In this document: positions 48,491-61,285 of the stretch, piece by piece
Layout of the letters: every line of letters starts with the position of its first letter
Numbering within the stretch: position 1 is the first letter of the stretch
NCBI GenBank assembly: GCA_003290165.1
Contig: QNQO01000510.1
Span: forward strand, 620,001-684,000
DNA from: Berberis thunbergii
Lineage: Eukaryota > Streptophyta > Magnoliopsida > Ranunculales > Berberidaceae
Direction: 5' to 3'
DNA length: 64,000 nt
Notes under the pieces: generated by a model
Database searches by the model: none
What the model saw: only the letters and a program-made list of their open reading frames with translations
Told to the model about the DNA's origin: nothing
Program-made: the position numbers and the translations under genes

Positions 48491-48618
48491 GGAGGTGATG
48501 AAATCGATTCTAAACGCGCGTACAAAAATTTCGCTCTCCCGCTCTATTTTACTGTGAAAATCAAAACGCTATCAAATGAAATTTCATTGGTTTTGATAGC
48601 ACAAGTCCCAAAAACGTT

Positions 48619-50260
48619 ATGGATTTGTGTTGTAAAGGTGTTGCTGACTCAATTTACCTTAATGCTAGAACTACAAAAGGTAGGAATGTCGCAAATTCTA
48701 AAAGTGGTTATTCATGTGATTGTTGTAAGCATCTGTTTGATTGTATTATTGTGCTTAATTTTTGTGTGCTACATAAAAAGAGTATCAAAAGCAAAGTCTA
48801 TTTTAGAGTTGTTATTTATTAATTTATTCACAATAATTACTAATGCGGAGCTTCTCGAGGCAACTAACATTTTTTCAATTGACAATTTAATTGGTATTAA
48901 GAGCTTTGGTTTAGTGCAAAAAACAATTCTTTCCCAAACACTTGTTACGGTTAAGGTAATATATCTTCAACAAGAATGAGCTTTTAAGAATTTTTTGTCT
49001 GAATGCAAAGCTTTGACATTGAAATCTTTTCAAAATAATCACAGTTTGTTCGAGATTCAACTTTGAAGGGAATGATTTCAAAGAACTAGTTTTTTAATTC
49101 ATGTCCAATGGAAGTTCAGAGGAGTGGTTACATCGAAGAGAAATTGACAAGATGAGTTGAAGTACCTGAACTTCCTACAAAGGTTGAACATTTCTATTGA
49201 TGTTGCTTCGGCATTGGGTTATCCTTATATTCATTGTTAGCCGATAATTGTCCATTGTGATTTAAAGTCGAACAATGTTTTCCTCGATGATGACATGATA
49301 GCTCATGTGGCTGATTTTGGTTTAACAAAGATTTTCTCTACCAATTATTGCAATTCTTCACAAGTCAAGGTAGTTCTCTTGCAATAAAAGGATAAATTGG
49401 TTATGTTCCTCAAGTAAGACTCTTGTACATATAAAAATTTGTTTATTTAGGCCTTGGTCATTAGATTTTTTATATCATATTAATTTTTTTTCCATTGCAG
49501 TTAACATCCATAATTTATTACATATCATCACGTTTCTCATCCAACATTTTTTTCCATGTTGTGGCATACAAAACTCATATTAACAATTTTTACCAAATTT
49601 TATATGGTAGTGTAACATATTTCATGCTCAATTAGTCAAAATTTATCTTCTACGATATGTCACATCACCTTATTTTGCCTAACCAATTTAAGGTTTTCTA
49701 TAAATATCGTTTTACCATTTTTTTTTATCAAACTTCCCAAATTAAAACACATGTAATATGATGTAAAGAATGAGTTCCTTGTCAAATATATGTTAGATTT
49801 CATCACGTAGAATAAGTTTAAATTACATGTTTCGATACATCAAAAAAAAAGTTATTTGCAGAATATGGAATGGGTGGTTAGATTTCCATGCAAGGTGGCA
49901 TTTACAGTAATGGGATATTATTACTGGAATTGTTTACTGAGAAGAAACCAACATATGACATGTTTGAAAATGGACAAAATTTTCATGGTTTCTCAAAAGT
50001 TGCTTTACATGAACGTGTTGCGAGCATTGTCGACCTAACAATGTTGTTAGAAATCATTGACAAAGCTATCGACATTGCAAACCAGAATAGTGCCAAAGGA
50101 CCAGAGTGCAGAAGTGTTTGATTCAGAGATATGACTAGGAGTAGTTTGCTCTTTGGGATCCCCTGTTGAATGCAAGAGCATTGAAGAAGTCACCACTAAA
50201 TTGCATCATATAAGAGACCATTTGGAAGGTGTTAGAATCCATCTAGAGTGAGAAATAAAC
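48619..50260 (+). pseudogene. LRR receptor-like kinase pseudogene, copy psi3 (no ectodomain)
   Basis: Begins abruptly at the post-LRR motif (TTTGTGTTGTAAAGGTGTTG corresponds to LCKGV) joined to the TM9SF-side flank. From an ATG at 48661 an open frame of 106 codons covers the juxtamembrane lead, a membrane helix (IVVSICLIVLLCLIFVCYIK) and the glycine loop, decayed to IGIKSFGLVQK. The kinase core follows in broken frames ([20 protein letters not shown] at 49255-49330). After the intron, exon 2 at 49858-50260 reads QGGIYSNGILLLELF, KKPTYDMFENGQNFHGF and ELHHIRDHLEGVRIHLE. DLK and DFG-like motifs are kept, but stops elsewhere abolish function. Confidence 0.82.
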
Positions 50261-51017
50261 CATCGGGTGGTGCCTTGCTCAACTGTTTGTATGGGTGGTA
50301 AAGTTTATTTGTTTTGTTAACTGAAAGAAGTACAATCACTTATTTTGTTGTGAAAATTGTTTGTGTTTCCAAAATTGTCAAATTTTTCTCTGTTCTTGTT
50401 ATTGTTTTGATATGATTGAATACTTGGGCCCAAATGAAAACTATATAAAATACAAACTCACCTAAATGCCCCCATCAAGACTCGCTTTCAAGTCAATAAT
50501 ACGATTTTCTAGTATTTCACTCGAGAAAGTAAGAAGAAATAACTCTGATTGAGTATCAACTGCCTTCTGAATAATTTTCGCACCAAAAACTTTTAAGCGA
50601 TAACTGCATTTGCATGACCTCAAGTTCATATACAATTGTGTTATTTGAAAGCAAAATGTGTGGAAGTAAAAATTCAAAGTTTGAATTTGAGTTGTCCTCT
50701 TACATGAGAATGAATACTCTCTCATGAGACATGCCCATGTGCTTAAAGGAAATTGTCTATGTCATATACAAAAGCATTTGATAAAAGAAAAAGCTTTTTA
50801 TTTATAAAAATTTTTTATTTTGGCATAGGAAAATAGACTTCACCTTTGATACGTCACTTTCAGTTAGAGACCATTATGAAAAAGTACAAAATTGTTCTAA
50901 AATTAGCTATTACAAATAATGAAGTCGATTTCACCTTGTATCTCGTGGAATTCACCCATCCACTTCAAATCAAAACCTATTTGAAAATGTCAAGAAGTTG
51001 TCATTTGAGAAGAGAAT
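50261..51017 (+). other. psi3 3' flank
   Basis: Matches the flanks after psi4 (53490-54115) and psi1. No gene. It ends at TTTGAGAAGAGA, after which the second TM9SF-side flank begins. Confidence 0.65.
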
Positions 51018-52712
51018 CATGTTATTTATGCAAGAAAGGAATCATGTTATTTATGCAAGAAGGCTCTTACTCATAGAAACTCTTTATTATCCAATCTGGC
51101 CACTTAAACTAACAAGTGGTCAATCATCTTCTTAGACAAAATGTACAAGTAATGCAGGGAACAGACACAATGGCAGCAGTATAAGCTTTCACAGGTACAC
51201 ATGCATATCCTATTTATTTTTTTAGAGATAGTCGTTACGGAAACTAACTAACCAACATGGAACTAAAGCAGAACACTTTAAACTTTAACAATGAACTTAC
51301 TACTTCTAACAGCCTTGAATTGTACCATGTATGTGCAGAATGAATTCCATATTAGCTTTTGGTAGAGCGTGATGACTGATTCGAATTGTCATTGTGCAAA
51401 TTGCGTGATACTTAACTTGACCATTTAAACCAACAATGTCACAACTCACAACTGTGATTTTCCTCCCCAAACTATCACATTCAAACCAAAATCTCTTAGG
51501 GCAGTTAACTAGATAACCTAGTTAACTAGGAAAATTCATCTAAACTCTATGTTCTCTAAAAATTTGAGAATGCAACCGTTGATCCATTTTAAGATTGAAA
51601 TTGATGTACTGCCTAGTTTACCATATTCTCAAAGACTGCGAGTACACAAAACTATTAACGGCAAATTAAATTGATAAGTAGCTAGATTCATGGGAAGTAA
51701 AGTCAGATTCATTCACTATCCACTCTTTCAGTTTGCAAGAATTCCAAATAGAATCAAGTCATGCTAAAAAATAGAATTCCAAAAGTATTCATGTTGAAAA
51801 ATATGCAATCTTGGGATGTTCCTTTGGAATCAAGTCATGTTTTCTTTACAGTTCACATTTCTTTGATGCAAACAAACTGAGATGGGTGTCTCACGCGTGC
51901 ATTTCTTTATTTCAGGTGCTTGTATTGTTTCAATTTTCATGTATTTTTGAGAAAGAATAAATTAAAATACTAGGAAACCAAATGGGAACACAAATGACAT
52001 AATAAAAACCATTAGAACAAAGCAAACTAAATGGGAACCAAACCACCACCAATCTCACAAAGCAATCTCATACTAAAAACCATTAGAACAGAAATCAATC
52101 CAAGATTCGTACCTCAAAATTGCCTCTAAATGACTCGAAATCTGCTGGAGAGAATCTTGGTATTTCTTCCCCGATGGAGAGACTCTGAAATCTATTTCAT
52201 CTCTCTCTATCTGAATATACAAACACATTGTCAGTAATTAAAGATACCCAAAAATCAACATCTCGATCAATAAATTATTGAACAAACTTCAAAATGAAAT
52301 GCAATCACAGAATCCAACTTACCTTCAATCAGAAACCCTAATTTGCGCAAAATGAAGAGGACGAAATAGTGAAGGAGTAGTGAGTAGCAGAAGCATAGTG
52401 AAGTGGAGGCGAAGCGACAGAGAGCGAGAGAGCTCAGACAATGCAGCAGAGAGCGAGAGAGATCAGGTGATGGTAAGCATAGTCGAAGTGGGAGAGCTGC
52501 GTTTGTGAGGGAGAGGTGCGTTGCGAGGGAGACTCGCGAGGGAGGAGATGAAATCGATCGAAAACGCGCGTACAAAAATTTCTCTCTCCCGCTCTGTTTT
52601 ACTATGAAAATCAAAACGCTATCAAATGAAATTTCATTGGTTTTGATAGCACAAGTCCCAAAAACGCTATGGATTTGTGTTGTAAAGGTGTTGTTGACTT
52701 AATTTACGTTAA
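51018..52712. repeat. TM9SF-side flank, copy 2
   Basis: Second copy of 46406-48277, about 180 bases shorter through internal deletions (for example near 51740-51790). It keeps the putative leader and first exon and again leads into a kinase tail. Confidence 0.88.
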
Positions 52713-53490
52713 TGCTAGAACTACAAAAGGTAGGAATGTCGCAAATTCTAAATGTGGTTATTCCTGTGATTGTTGTAAGCATCTGTTTGATTGTATTATT
52801 GTGCTTAATTTTTGTGTGCTACATAAAAAGAGTATCAAAAGCAAAGCCTATTTTAGTGTAACATATTTCATGCTCAATTAGTCAAAATTTATCTTCTACG
52901 ATATGTCACATCACCTTATTTTGCCTAACCAATTTAAGGTTTTCTATAAATATCATTTTACCATTTTTTTTATCTAACTGCCCAAAACACATGTTATATG
53001 ATGTAAAGAATGAGTTCCATGTCAAATATATGTTAGATTTCATCACGTAGAATAAGTTTAAATTACATGTTTCGATACATTAAAAAAAAGTTATTTGCAG
53101 AATATGGAATGGGTGGTTAGATTTCCATGCAAGATGGCGTTTACAATTATGGGATATTATTACTGGAATTGTTTATTGAAAAGAAACCAACATATGGCAT
53201 GTTTGAAAATGGACAAAATTTTCATGGTTTCGCAGAAGTTGCTTTACATGAACGTGTTGCGAGCATTGTGGACCTAAAAATGTTGTTAGAAATCATTGAC
53301 AAAGCTATCGACATTGCAAACCATAATAGTGCCAAGGGACCAGAGTGCATAAGTGTTTGATTTTAGAGATAAGACAAGGAGTAGTTTGCTCTTTGGGATC
53401 CCCTGTTGAATGCAAGAGCATTGAAGAAGTCATCACTGAATTGCATCATATAAGGGACCATTTGGAAGGTGTTAGAATCCATCTAGAGTG
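52669..53490 (+). pseudogene. LRR receptor-like kinase pseudogene, copy psi4 (kinase core deleted)
   Basis: Same junction to the flank as psi3, a membrane segment in a broken frame at about 52750-52830, then a deletion at 52856 that removes the glycine loop through to the intron (relative to psi3 48808-49608). Exon 2 is complete at 53100-53490: QDGVYNYGILLLELFIEKKP, HERVASIVDLKMLLEIIDKA, ELHHIRDHLEGVRIHLE and a stop. It is a non-functional tail closely related to psi3, not to psi1 or psi2. Confidence 0.82.
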
Positions 53491-54336
53491 AGAAATAAAC
53501 CATCGGGTGGTGCATTGCTCAACTGTTTGTATAAGTGGTAAAGTTTGTTTGTTTTGTTAGCTGAAAGAAGTACAATCACTTATTTTGTTGTGAAAATTGT
53601 TTGTGTTTCCAGAAGTGTCAAATTTTTCTCTGTTCTTGTTATTGTTTTGATGTGATTGAATACTTGGGCCCAAATGAAAACTATATAAAACACAAACTCA
53701 CCTAAATGCCCCCATCAAGACTTGCTTTCAAGTCAATAATACGATTTTTCTAGTATTTCACTCGAGAAAGTAAGAAGAAATAACTCTGATTGAGTATCAA
53801 CTGCCTTCTGAATAATTTTCGCACCAAAAACTTGTAAGCGATCACTGCATTTGCATGACCTCAAGTTCATATACAATTGTGTTATTTGAAAGCAAAATGT
53901 GTGGGAGTAAAAATTCATAGTTTGAATTTGAGTTGTCCTCTTACATGAGAATGAATACTCTCTCATGAGACATGCCCATGTGCTTAAAGTACAAAGTCGT
54001 TCTAAAATTAGCTGTTACAAATAATGAAGTCGATTTCACCCTGTATCTCGTGGAATTCACCGGACCACTTCAATTCAAAACCTATTTGAAAATGTCAAGA
54101 AGTTGTCATTTGAGAAGAGAGCGAAAATAATAATAATAATACTAATAATAATAATTTTAAATAAATAGGAAAAGGGGGGATAAAATTGCAAGCAATTTAT
54201 TTGTCCCTATTTCTCATTCCAAAATTTCGTAAATCAATAGGACATTTGTTCAATACTTGGCAAGAGAGAGTGATTGGGGCTTATTGGGACCCACGCTATG
54301 ATTGGGATGTACAATGAAAAAAAGAAGGAGTTTTGT
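53491..54336 (+). other. psi4 3' flank up to the Copia LTR
   Basis: Matches the psi3 flank to about 54115, then a short (AAT)n run at 54127-54155 and about 180 bases of unassigned sequence. No gene. Confidence 0.6.
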
Positions 54337-54528
54337 TGTAATTAAACAGAAAATGTGATTCTACTAAGGAAATAAATCCCATTTATAGGCAAAAACAACT
54401 TCAAGCCTATTTATAGGCAAAAACATTTATCTAGGGAGTGACACCTAGCTTTCACATGGGGTAAGCTTATATCACCTGATCGCATGACGTGGCAGGTGGA
54501 CATCCACCATCTTCTAACTTCTTCTACA
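54337..54528 (-). repeat. Copia 3' LTR (internally deleted)
   Basis: Minus strand TGTAGAAG...TTTAATTACA with TG...CA ends and a CCTATAAATAGG TATA-like site. It lacks about 100 bases present in the other LTR and shows a short duplication of TTTATAGGCAAAAAC. Confidence 0.78.
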
Positions 54529-57500
54529 ATACTCCCCCTTGGATGTTCACCTTAATGACCTGATGAAAACCTTGAAAAGGGAATATCCAATAGGGAAAAC
54601 TATATCCAAATATAAAGTATCATATTTTGTAACCTTGAAATCCCGTTGGATGTGCGAAATGATGTCTCATCAAAACCTTGCTATAAAAACTCAGTGGGAC
54701 AAAACCTCAGTGAAGGGAAAAGAGTACAACACACATATTGTCAAAAGTCATTGGCAAATTAGGTTTATCTGATTGAATACTCCCCCTAATAATCACAACA
54801 AATGGATGAAATTGTAAATCGTCTCAGTTTATTATCATGTGACGATTTTTGAAAGTGACATTCAAACTCACATACCTTATGGAGTACATGAGTATATCCT
54901 TATTTAATGAAGGTTACATCACCATCATTATTGGGAAAAACTTTGTCAAAGGAAAAAGAGTACAACGCGCATATATCAACTAATAATATATTTTGATATG
55001 ATTTGTAGCATACTTCTGGATGCTTTCGTAGCATACTTTTGGATTTTTTATAGCTACTTCTGGATGCACACTGGGAGTTATACTTCTAAATACTCCCCTT
55101 GATTATCACTCCCCCTCATGATAGTAGATCTTGAATTACTTGGATGATTAAGTCGACGCTAAACCAATTTGATGAAGATATCTGTAAGATTGTCACTATA
55201 CTGAATTTGTTCGACTTCAATCACATGATTCTTCAGAAAATCATGTTGGTAGAAGAATTTTATTGGAATGTGTTTCGTTCAATCTCTTTGATGAAATCTT
55301 CTTACATTTGATCAAAACATGCAACATTGTTGCAGTCAATATTGATCAATAAGTTTGTGTAATAGATACCCAAGAAATAGTTGTATTGCAACTCATAAAT
55401 AAAGAACCTGCATGTGAGTAACCTTTATGAGGGTCAAACAGAGAACCTGAATCTGCAAAGTCAACTAGGTGGGAATGATTAGTTGAATCACAAGAATAAA
55501 CTCATATAAATGATTTCACGAATATAACATGTCATGCAATATATATATATAAGTCTGTGCAAAACTATGTTTTGCTAGTACATGCACAGAAAAATAATTA
55601 TATCAAGTTATGTAATTGGCGCCAAATATAATAATGCACCAATGATACTCACTTGTCGTACTTCAGGACCGGGTATCCTTTAATTAGTTGATAGAAGTCT
55701 TTCTTGAGATCTAAAGATCGAACGGCCATAGACATACTAAGAAGATCTTGTAAATTTCTACTAGTAATTGACTTGATTTGTAGGTCGAGACAAAAATTGT
55801 TTTTCCAAGGTCTTTAATTGCAAACAATATTTTCAAGGTCCGATAAGAGTTATTAACATAAACTGCTAGTATGAAAAAACTAGTTAACGATATCATAAGA
55901 AAGACATATTGTCAACTTTGCATAACCTTCCTTACACAGATATTCGCTAAGAAAATTATACTACCTTCTTCTGGAATGGTTCAAATCATATAAAGCATGT
56001 TCTAGTTGTATTGAATAATTATCTTATAACTTTGCTTCAGGCAAAGTCAATCCTTTTGGGATTTGTGTCTAACAAAGTAAATTCTTCGGGGATTTATAAA
56101 TATTTGTGTCTAAATTCTCATAAGTAGTCACGATATTCATAATTTGCATATCAACTATTCAAAAACTACAATACTAAATCGAAATGTAGTTATATTCATA
56201 ACCGATAATATATTTTATCAAATGTTGGGTTGCTGCAAGATCCCTTATGCCACAAATCTTGTCATATATCTGACAGTCTCATTTTTCTCATTTTGTTTTC
56301 CTACAAACACTCGCTTGAAACCAATAGGGTTTACACAATGAGGTACCACGTTTCTCAAGGGAACCCATTTCCACTTCAACAATATATATTTCCGTTTTGG
56401 CAGGCTCAATGCCAATTTGGACAATATATTGTTATTTAACCAATTATTTATTTGTCGACTTTATAGATACGTGGTTTAATATCATTATCATTGCCTTTTT
56501 GATAATTTGGTAGCTACCATATATGTGAATATCTCATCGATGACCATTTGATTTGATATCACATTTCTCGTGAATATATTGAGATTTCATTATTATCAGG
56601 TACCCGAGCCTGTTCCAATCATTTCATTATCACTGCAGTAATATGAACCACTTCCAAGGCTTTTAAGCGTAACCTCCTTAGGAGTGTTATGTCATGCTAC
56701 TGATGGAGCCATAACCTCTTTAGGAGCGTTGTATAATACTCTTGCTGGAGCCATAACCTCTTTCAAAAGTGTTATGTACTGTTACTGCTAGAGCTTCATG
56801 ACCTCTTTTGGAGCGTCATGTCATGTTATTTCTGAAGCATCATGTACAACTATTTCTGGAGACTATACAACTTCCGCAGGAGTTACAAACATTGATTCTT
56901 CATGAGCATTAGAGCATAAATTTTACAAATTCTTCATTTTTTGAAGAGTTGAATCTTTGGAACCTATAAGTCTGCTACGCTTCTGACGTACAACAAATTC
57001 ATTAAGTGCCTTATTCGAAGTTTGTCCTTCAGGAATACAAATTCGAGCAGATGTCTACCACGCTTCTAGCGTGTTGTTGATTTACTAGCTAACTTATTTA
57101 AACTTTGTCCTTCGAGGAGCATGTGTACTCATAGCTGACACATATAATTTTATGGTCCAGATGAGACACATGATTTTACAGTCCAGATGAGACAAAATAG
57201 AAGTATTCTAATTCTACACCAATTTATCTTCGTATCTCCCCCTAATGATGGGAATAGAGTTACACTATGAAATTTAGGAATATGCAATATTGTGTGTTTC
57301 TAGATACTATTAGGTAGTCTAGACTATATAAGTAAAAGTCTTCCAATAAGATGAAGACATATAATTGAATGGTTACCGTGCAAAAGCTTCTGGTGTACGA
57401 TATAACAACTTCGAGAATGTTATAATCCCAATGAGTTAATGAAAATGACTTCTAATGCAGCTTTCGGCTTTCAACATTAGATTTAATGCATATATCTTGA

Positions 57501-60096
57501 ATGTAAGCTTTAGGATTTATACATATATTTCTAATGTAAGCTTCAGGCTTCCAACATTAGATGTGATGCATATATGTTGGCATAAAGTTTCTTTAGAAAC
57601 TTCAATAATAAATTGTGGGCCCTTCCAGAGCCATCAATAAATTGCATAGGTCCAACTATGATAGACACACCCTTTGTGTCGTTAATGCCAGTGTTTCGAA
57701 AATGTTCTGACTTGTCAATAAATTATGGGTAATTGCATTAACAATTAAACAAATATGATTTTCCATCATTTGCAGTTTATAAACCATACATTCAAAGAAA
57801 ATGTATGCAGTAAATAAGTCAAACAAAACATAATATATTGTATATGTTTTACAAGTAGCAGGTGTTCTAGACCTTTTGAGGTGGTTTATAAAATAAGTAT
57901 TAGACATGTAGCAACATGGTGGTAACCACCACTGTTGGGGTGATTACTAATGGCTATTTCTGCTGGAGCGGCCTCATACTCAAGGGTATTTATGTTTTGC
58001 ATTTTTTCTACCTATATATTTTTTACAGTTAAAATTGACACCTACTACAGAAAATATCAGAGACCGTGATTTTTCATTAGATCATTTGCTTTGTCTGATC
58101 TTATAAGTATATAAATAACTAACTCAAAACCATGAGTAAAGTAAGACTCTCGATTTTACTACAACGGGAGTAAATTCAAAGAATGAAAGAAATAATGATT
58201 ATTATCTTCCCATTGTATTAAAGTTGTCTCTTTGGTTTTAATGTAATCTCAATATTTTTCACTGCCTCTTTTGGTATACGACAAATATGTGACTAGTATC
58301 CTTTGCAGGAGTTTTATTATTAAACCAGGCATGAGCTTTGAACCATGTGGTAAGTGTTGTGACTACTTCTGCCGGGGTAAACACATCTGCTGAAATAATT
58401 GTTATAGTTACCCCTGCTAGAATGATTATTTGACTATCTCTTATTGAGTGATTACCGCGACTACCACTTCGGGAGTTGCCATCTTATATATAAGTTATTC
58501 ACCAAGTGCCAAGTGTTGCAAAATTTAAATAATAGTATATATTTAATAATATTATAATAATATAATTGAAACTAATAATAATATAAATAGATTTTGCAAA
58601 ATTTAAATGGATAAGTGCATACAATTAACTTTATTTTGCATACAAGGTCTGCTTTGTTTCACAAACGTTATTTTAGATAAGCTCGTTTTAAAACAAAAAA
58701 CATTTGTACTTTACTGTTTACTTACTCGAAGTAGCAATACTTGTCAAAGATTCATGTTTGGCAATAAAGTGGTTATAATAAATTCCAATTTTGGTGAAAG
58801 TAATTATGCCCACACTTCACTGTACGTAATAATTTGATGAATTGAAGTTACCACAAGTAGGAAGGAGTTTCACCTAGGAAACCAAAAATCACATTGAGAA
58901 CATACAGTACAACATTTAAAAACCCGGTCAATAAGAACACATGGGCACGCTTACCACTTAGCTTTCCATCCATATCTTTAATTTTTATTGGCTTCATTTC
59001 TCAAAACCACCAGGAAAAACCCATTGTTTCAGAGACAGGTTTGCCTCTTGCACATTCTTTGATGTTTGGCATGCTAATTTCCCTAACTCCCTCTATCTAG
59101 TCTTTTCACCAAATTTTCAACAAGGTGTTGGGTTTCAAACCAGTGAAGAATAGAAATAACACAGAGAGGTGAGAGTTCCAACATAGAAATATGTTGGAGA
59201 TATTTGAGGTTAGGCTTAGTAAAGATGCCTATTAATTGGACGTTATTTAATTAAATTACTCTAATAGTTTGATGACAAACAAATTAATTTGAAATCATAA
59301 GCGAGCTCAAGAACTTCACCAGCGAGGTACTTGAGTACGACGCATAAGTATACGAGGGCACTAGTGCCGATGAGTTTGGCATGGTTTTCAGCTTTGAGAA
59401 ACCTGACGATACTGCCTATGGGGAGTTGAAGTTTGGCCTTAAAGGACCTCTAGATGAGAGTTGACGTCATTGGCTAGCCTTTCATTGTTTCTTTAGAAGG
59501 CAATTTTGAAAACGATCAATGTCAAGAAAATAAAGGGAAGAAATCGATGATGTATTAATTGTTATCTCAGTTTTGGGCCTTTATCTTATTGGTTATTCTA
59601 ATGGGCTAGATTTTTCTCTTTATGCGGTTCATGATAAAATCCAGCCTATAATTTGTCCAATTATTAGTACCACCATCATTGTTATCTACCAAACATCGTA
59701 TGAGTCAAAGTGAAAGACTATATTGTTATTCTAACCTCTGTTCTAACACGTGTGATACTGTGATGTGTGTAATGAAGGGTATCATATTTAAACAAAGTTT
59801 GAATTCTGAGCATGAAATGCCACCATGAAAATAATGTTTTCTTGTGAGGCAATATCCACTAGATGTAATATATATCATGGAAACAATCACATTTAAATTC
59901 AAGAAAATATAAACTCTAGTTTGAATAATTTACCTTTAAACTCTTTTGAATAAAAAGTTTGGAAAATAGAAGGCGGAGAAAAATTACTAGAGCCGAGCTT
60001 CGTGCTCAAATCCCCTTATATCAAAGTGAAATATAATAATCACGTATCACTCAATTGGTCGAAACTTCGTACCCTCAATTGGTCAGAGCTTCGTGC

Positions 60097-60480
60097 TGTA
60101 ATTAAACAAAAAATGTAATCCTACTAAGGAAATAAATCCCATTTCATTCACTTAATTCCTGTATTTCACTTAACATATCTTTCTACTAACATTTCATTCT
60201 CTTTTTACTTATTATCTGGACACATTAAAAACACTCAACAAATGAAACAACTTCAAGCCTATTTATAGGCAAAAACATTTATCTACGAGGTGACATTCAA
60301 CTTTTACATGGGGCAAGCTTACACAGGTGGGCCAATGGTAGCCTGGTTGAATGGTTAAGGCTGTGGTGGTCTAACCCCCACGTCTTGGGTTCTATACCCA
60401 CCGGCGGCACGCTTGCCTTTCACAAAAAAAAAAAAAAGCTTACACAGGTGGACATCCACCATCTTCTAGCTTCTTCTACA
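60097..60480 (-). repeat. Copia 5' LTR, interrupted by a SINE
   Basis: Same ends as the 3' LTR. It contains the SINE at 60331-60435. Compared with the 3' LTR it lacks the stretch around GATCGCATGACGTGGC and keeps the inner segment lost there. Confidence 0.78.
60331..60435 (+). mobile_element. tRNA-derived SINE with 16-bp target-site duplication
   Basis: Head GGTAGCCTGGTTGAATGGTT is A-box-like and GTCTTGGGTTCTATACCCAC is B-box-like. It ends GCTTGCCTTTCAC plus an A-tail. Flanked by AAGCTTACACAGGTGG at 60315-60330 and 60436-60451. It shares the end GCTTGCCTTTCA and the start GCCAATGG with the SINE at 8975-9106, so both belong to one family. Inserted after the Copia element. Confidence 0.92.
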
Positions 60481-60957
60481 ATAAGATTCATTATGTCGTA
60501 ATTTAGATCATCTCCAATCATCCCCCAAAATAGCCAAAAAACTATTTTAGGGGTTTTATAAAGAAAATTTTTGTTCCAATCATCCCTCTAAAAAATTTCC
60601 TATAATAACTCCATATACAACTTTCCCTAAATTTAGGCAAAAGTTAATCGTCCCCTAAATTTAGCGAGAAGTTAACCATCCCCTGTATCTCATATAATAA
60701 TAAAATATTCTCAATATATAATTTTTTAAATTAAAAATAAAAACAAAAGATCCCAAAATTTAGCTTTTGATAAATTGGGAATGGTTCATCCCAAAATTAC
60801 AATGAAATGATTTTGATTATCAATTTATTAGTAAAAAAAAAAATCTTCCCCCACTTCTTGAATTGTCGAAACAAGAAGAAGAGAATTGGGAATGGAATTT
60901 TTTCTGATAGGATATGAGAGTGTTTTTCTTAGATGATAAGAAAATTCCTCGGCCAGG
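60481..60957. other. Spacer between Copia and Gypsy, possible MITE
   Basis: AT-rich. GATCATCTCCAATCATCCC near 60508 resembles the start of common plant MITEs, and TTGGGAATGGTTCATCCC near 60775 could be a decayed partner end. No gene. This spacer is absent from the left duplicate. Confidence 0.35.
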
Positions 60958-61285
60958 TGTCACGAGGGAAATCAAAATTTTAAAATTTCAGAAGTTGGCG
61001 CCTTAAAAACAGAGAGCGGGAGTTTTGTATTTGAATTCCTGTTCCAGTTAGTTAGAGAACACTATAGACTCAACACGTGTTACAAGTTGAGTGGATGGTT
61101 TTGTAATTCTGTTATGGAACTCTAGTATCTAAGGACTCCACTTCCCTTTGAAATAAAACATAGAAGTTTAGAGTTTACAGGCTCCGGTTCTAAGTAGGAA
61201 TTTGAGATAGGTTGTACCTCCTTGTTCTTCAATCCAACCTTCCAATTTTCTTCCATCTTGTTGTTATTAAGTCACGATCATGACA
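60958..61285 (+). repeat. Gypsy 5' LTR
   Basis: Begins TGTCACGAGGG and ends GATCATGACA; 328 bp. Matches 18889-19214 with scattered substitutions. Directly followed by the tRNA-Met-like primer site. Confidence 0.9.

Larger units (their letters stand above)
54337..60480 (-). mobile_element. Ty1/Copia element with two LTRs, right copy
   Basis: Lies on the minus strand: 5' LTR at 60097-60480, 3' LTR at 54337-54528, with a polypurine tract (AAGGGGGAG, plus 54531-54540) directly before the 3' LTR. The interior is nearly colinear with 13386-18185 and carries decayed RNase H near 55150-55500. All frames are broken. No clear primer site follows the 5' LTR, and the 5-bp flanks (TTTGT, ATAAG) do not match, so the element may be a recombinant or its ends may have decayed. 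Confidence 0.8.

Noticed and set aside
48452..48979. 175-codon chimeric frame as a real gene start
   Set aside because: The frame opens at a GTG, not an ATG; the first ATG is at 48661, so only the shorter 106-codon part is considered.
54332..60485. Target-site duplication around the right Copia copy
   Set aside because: Flanking pentamers TTTGT and ATAAG do not match, so no duplication is claimed.
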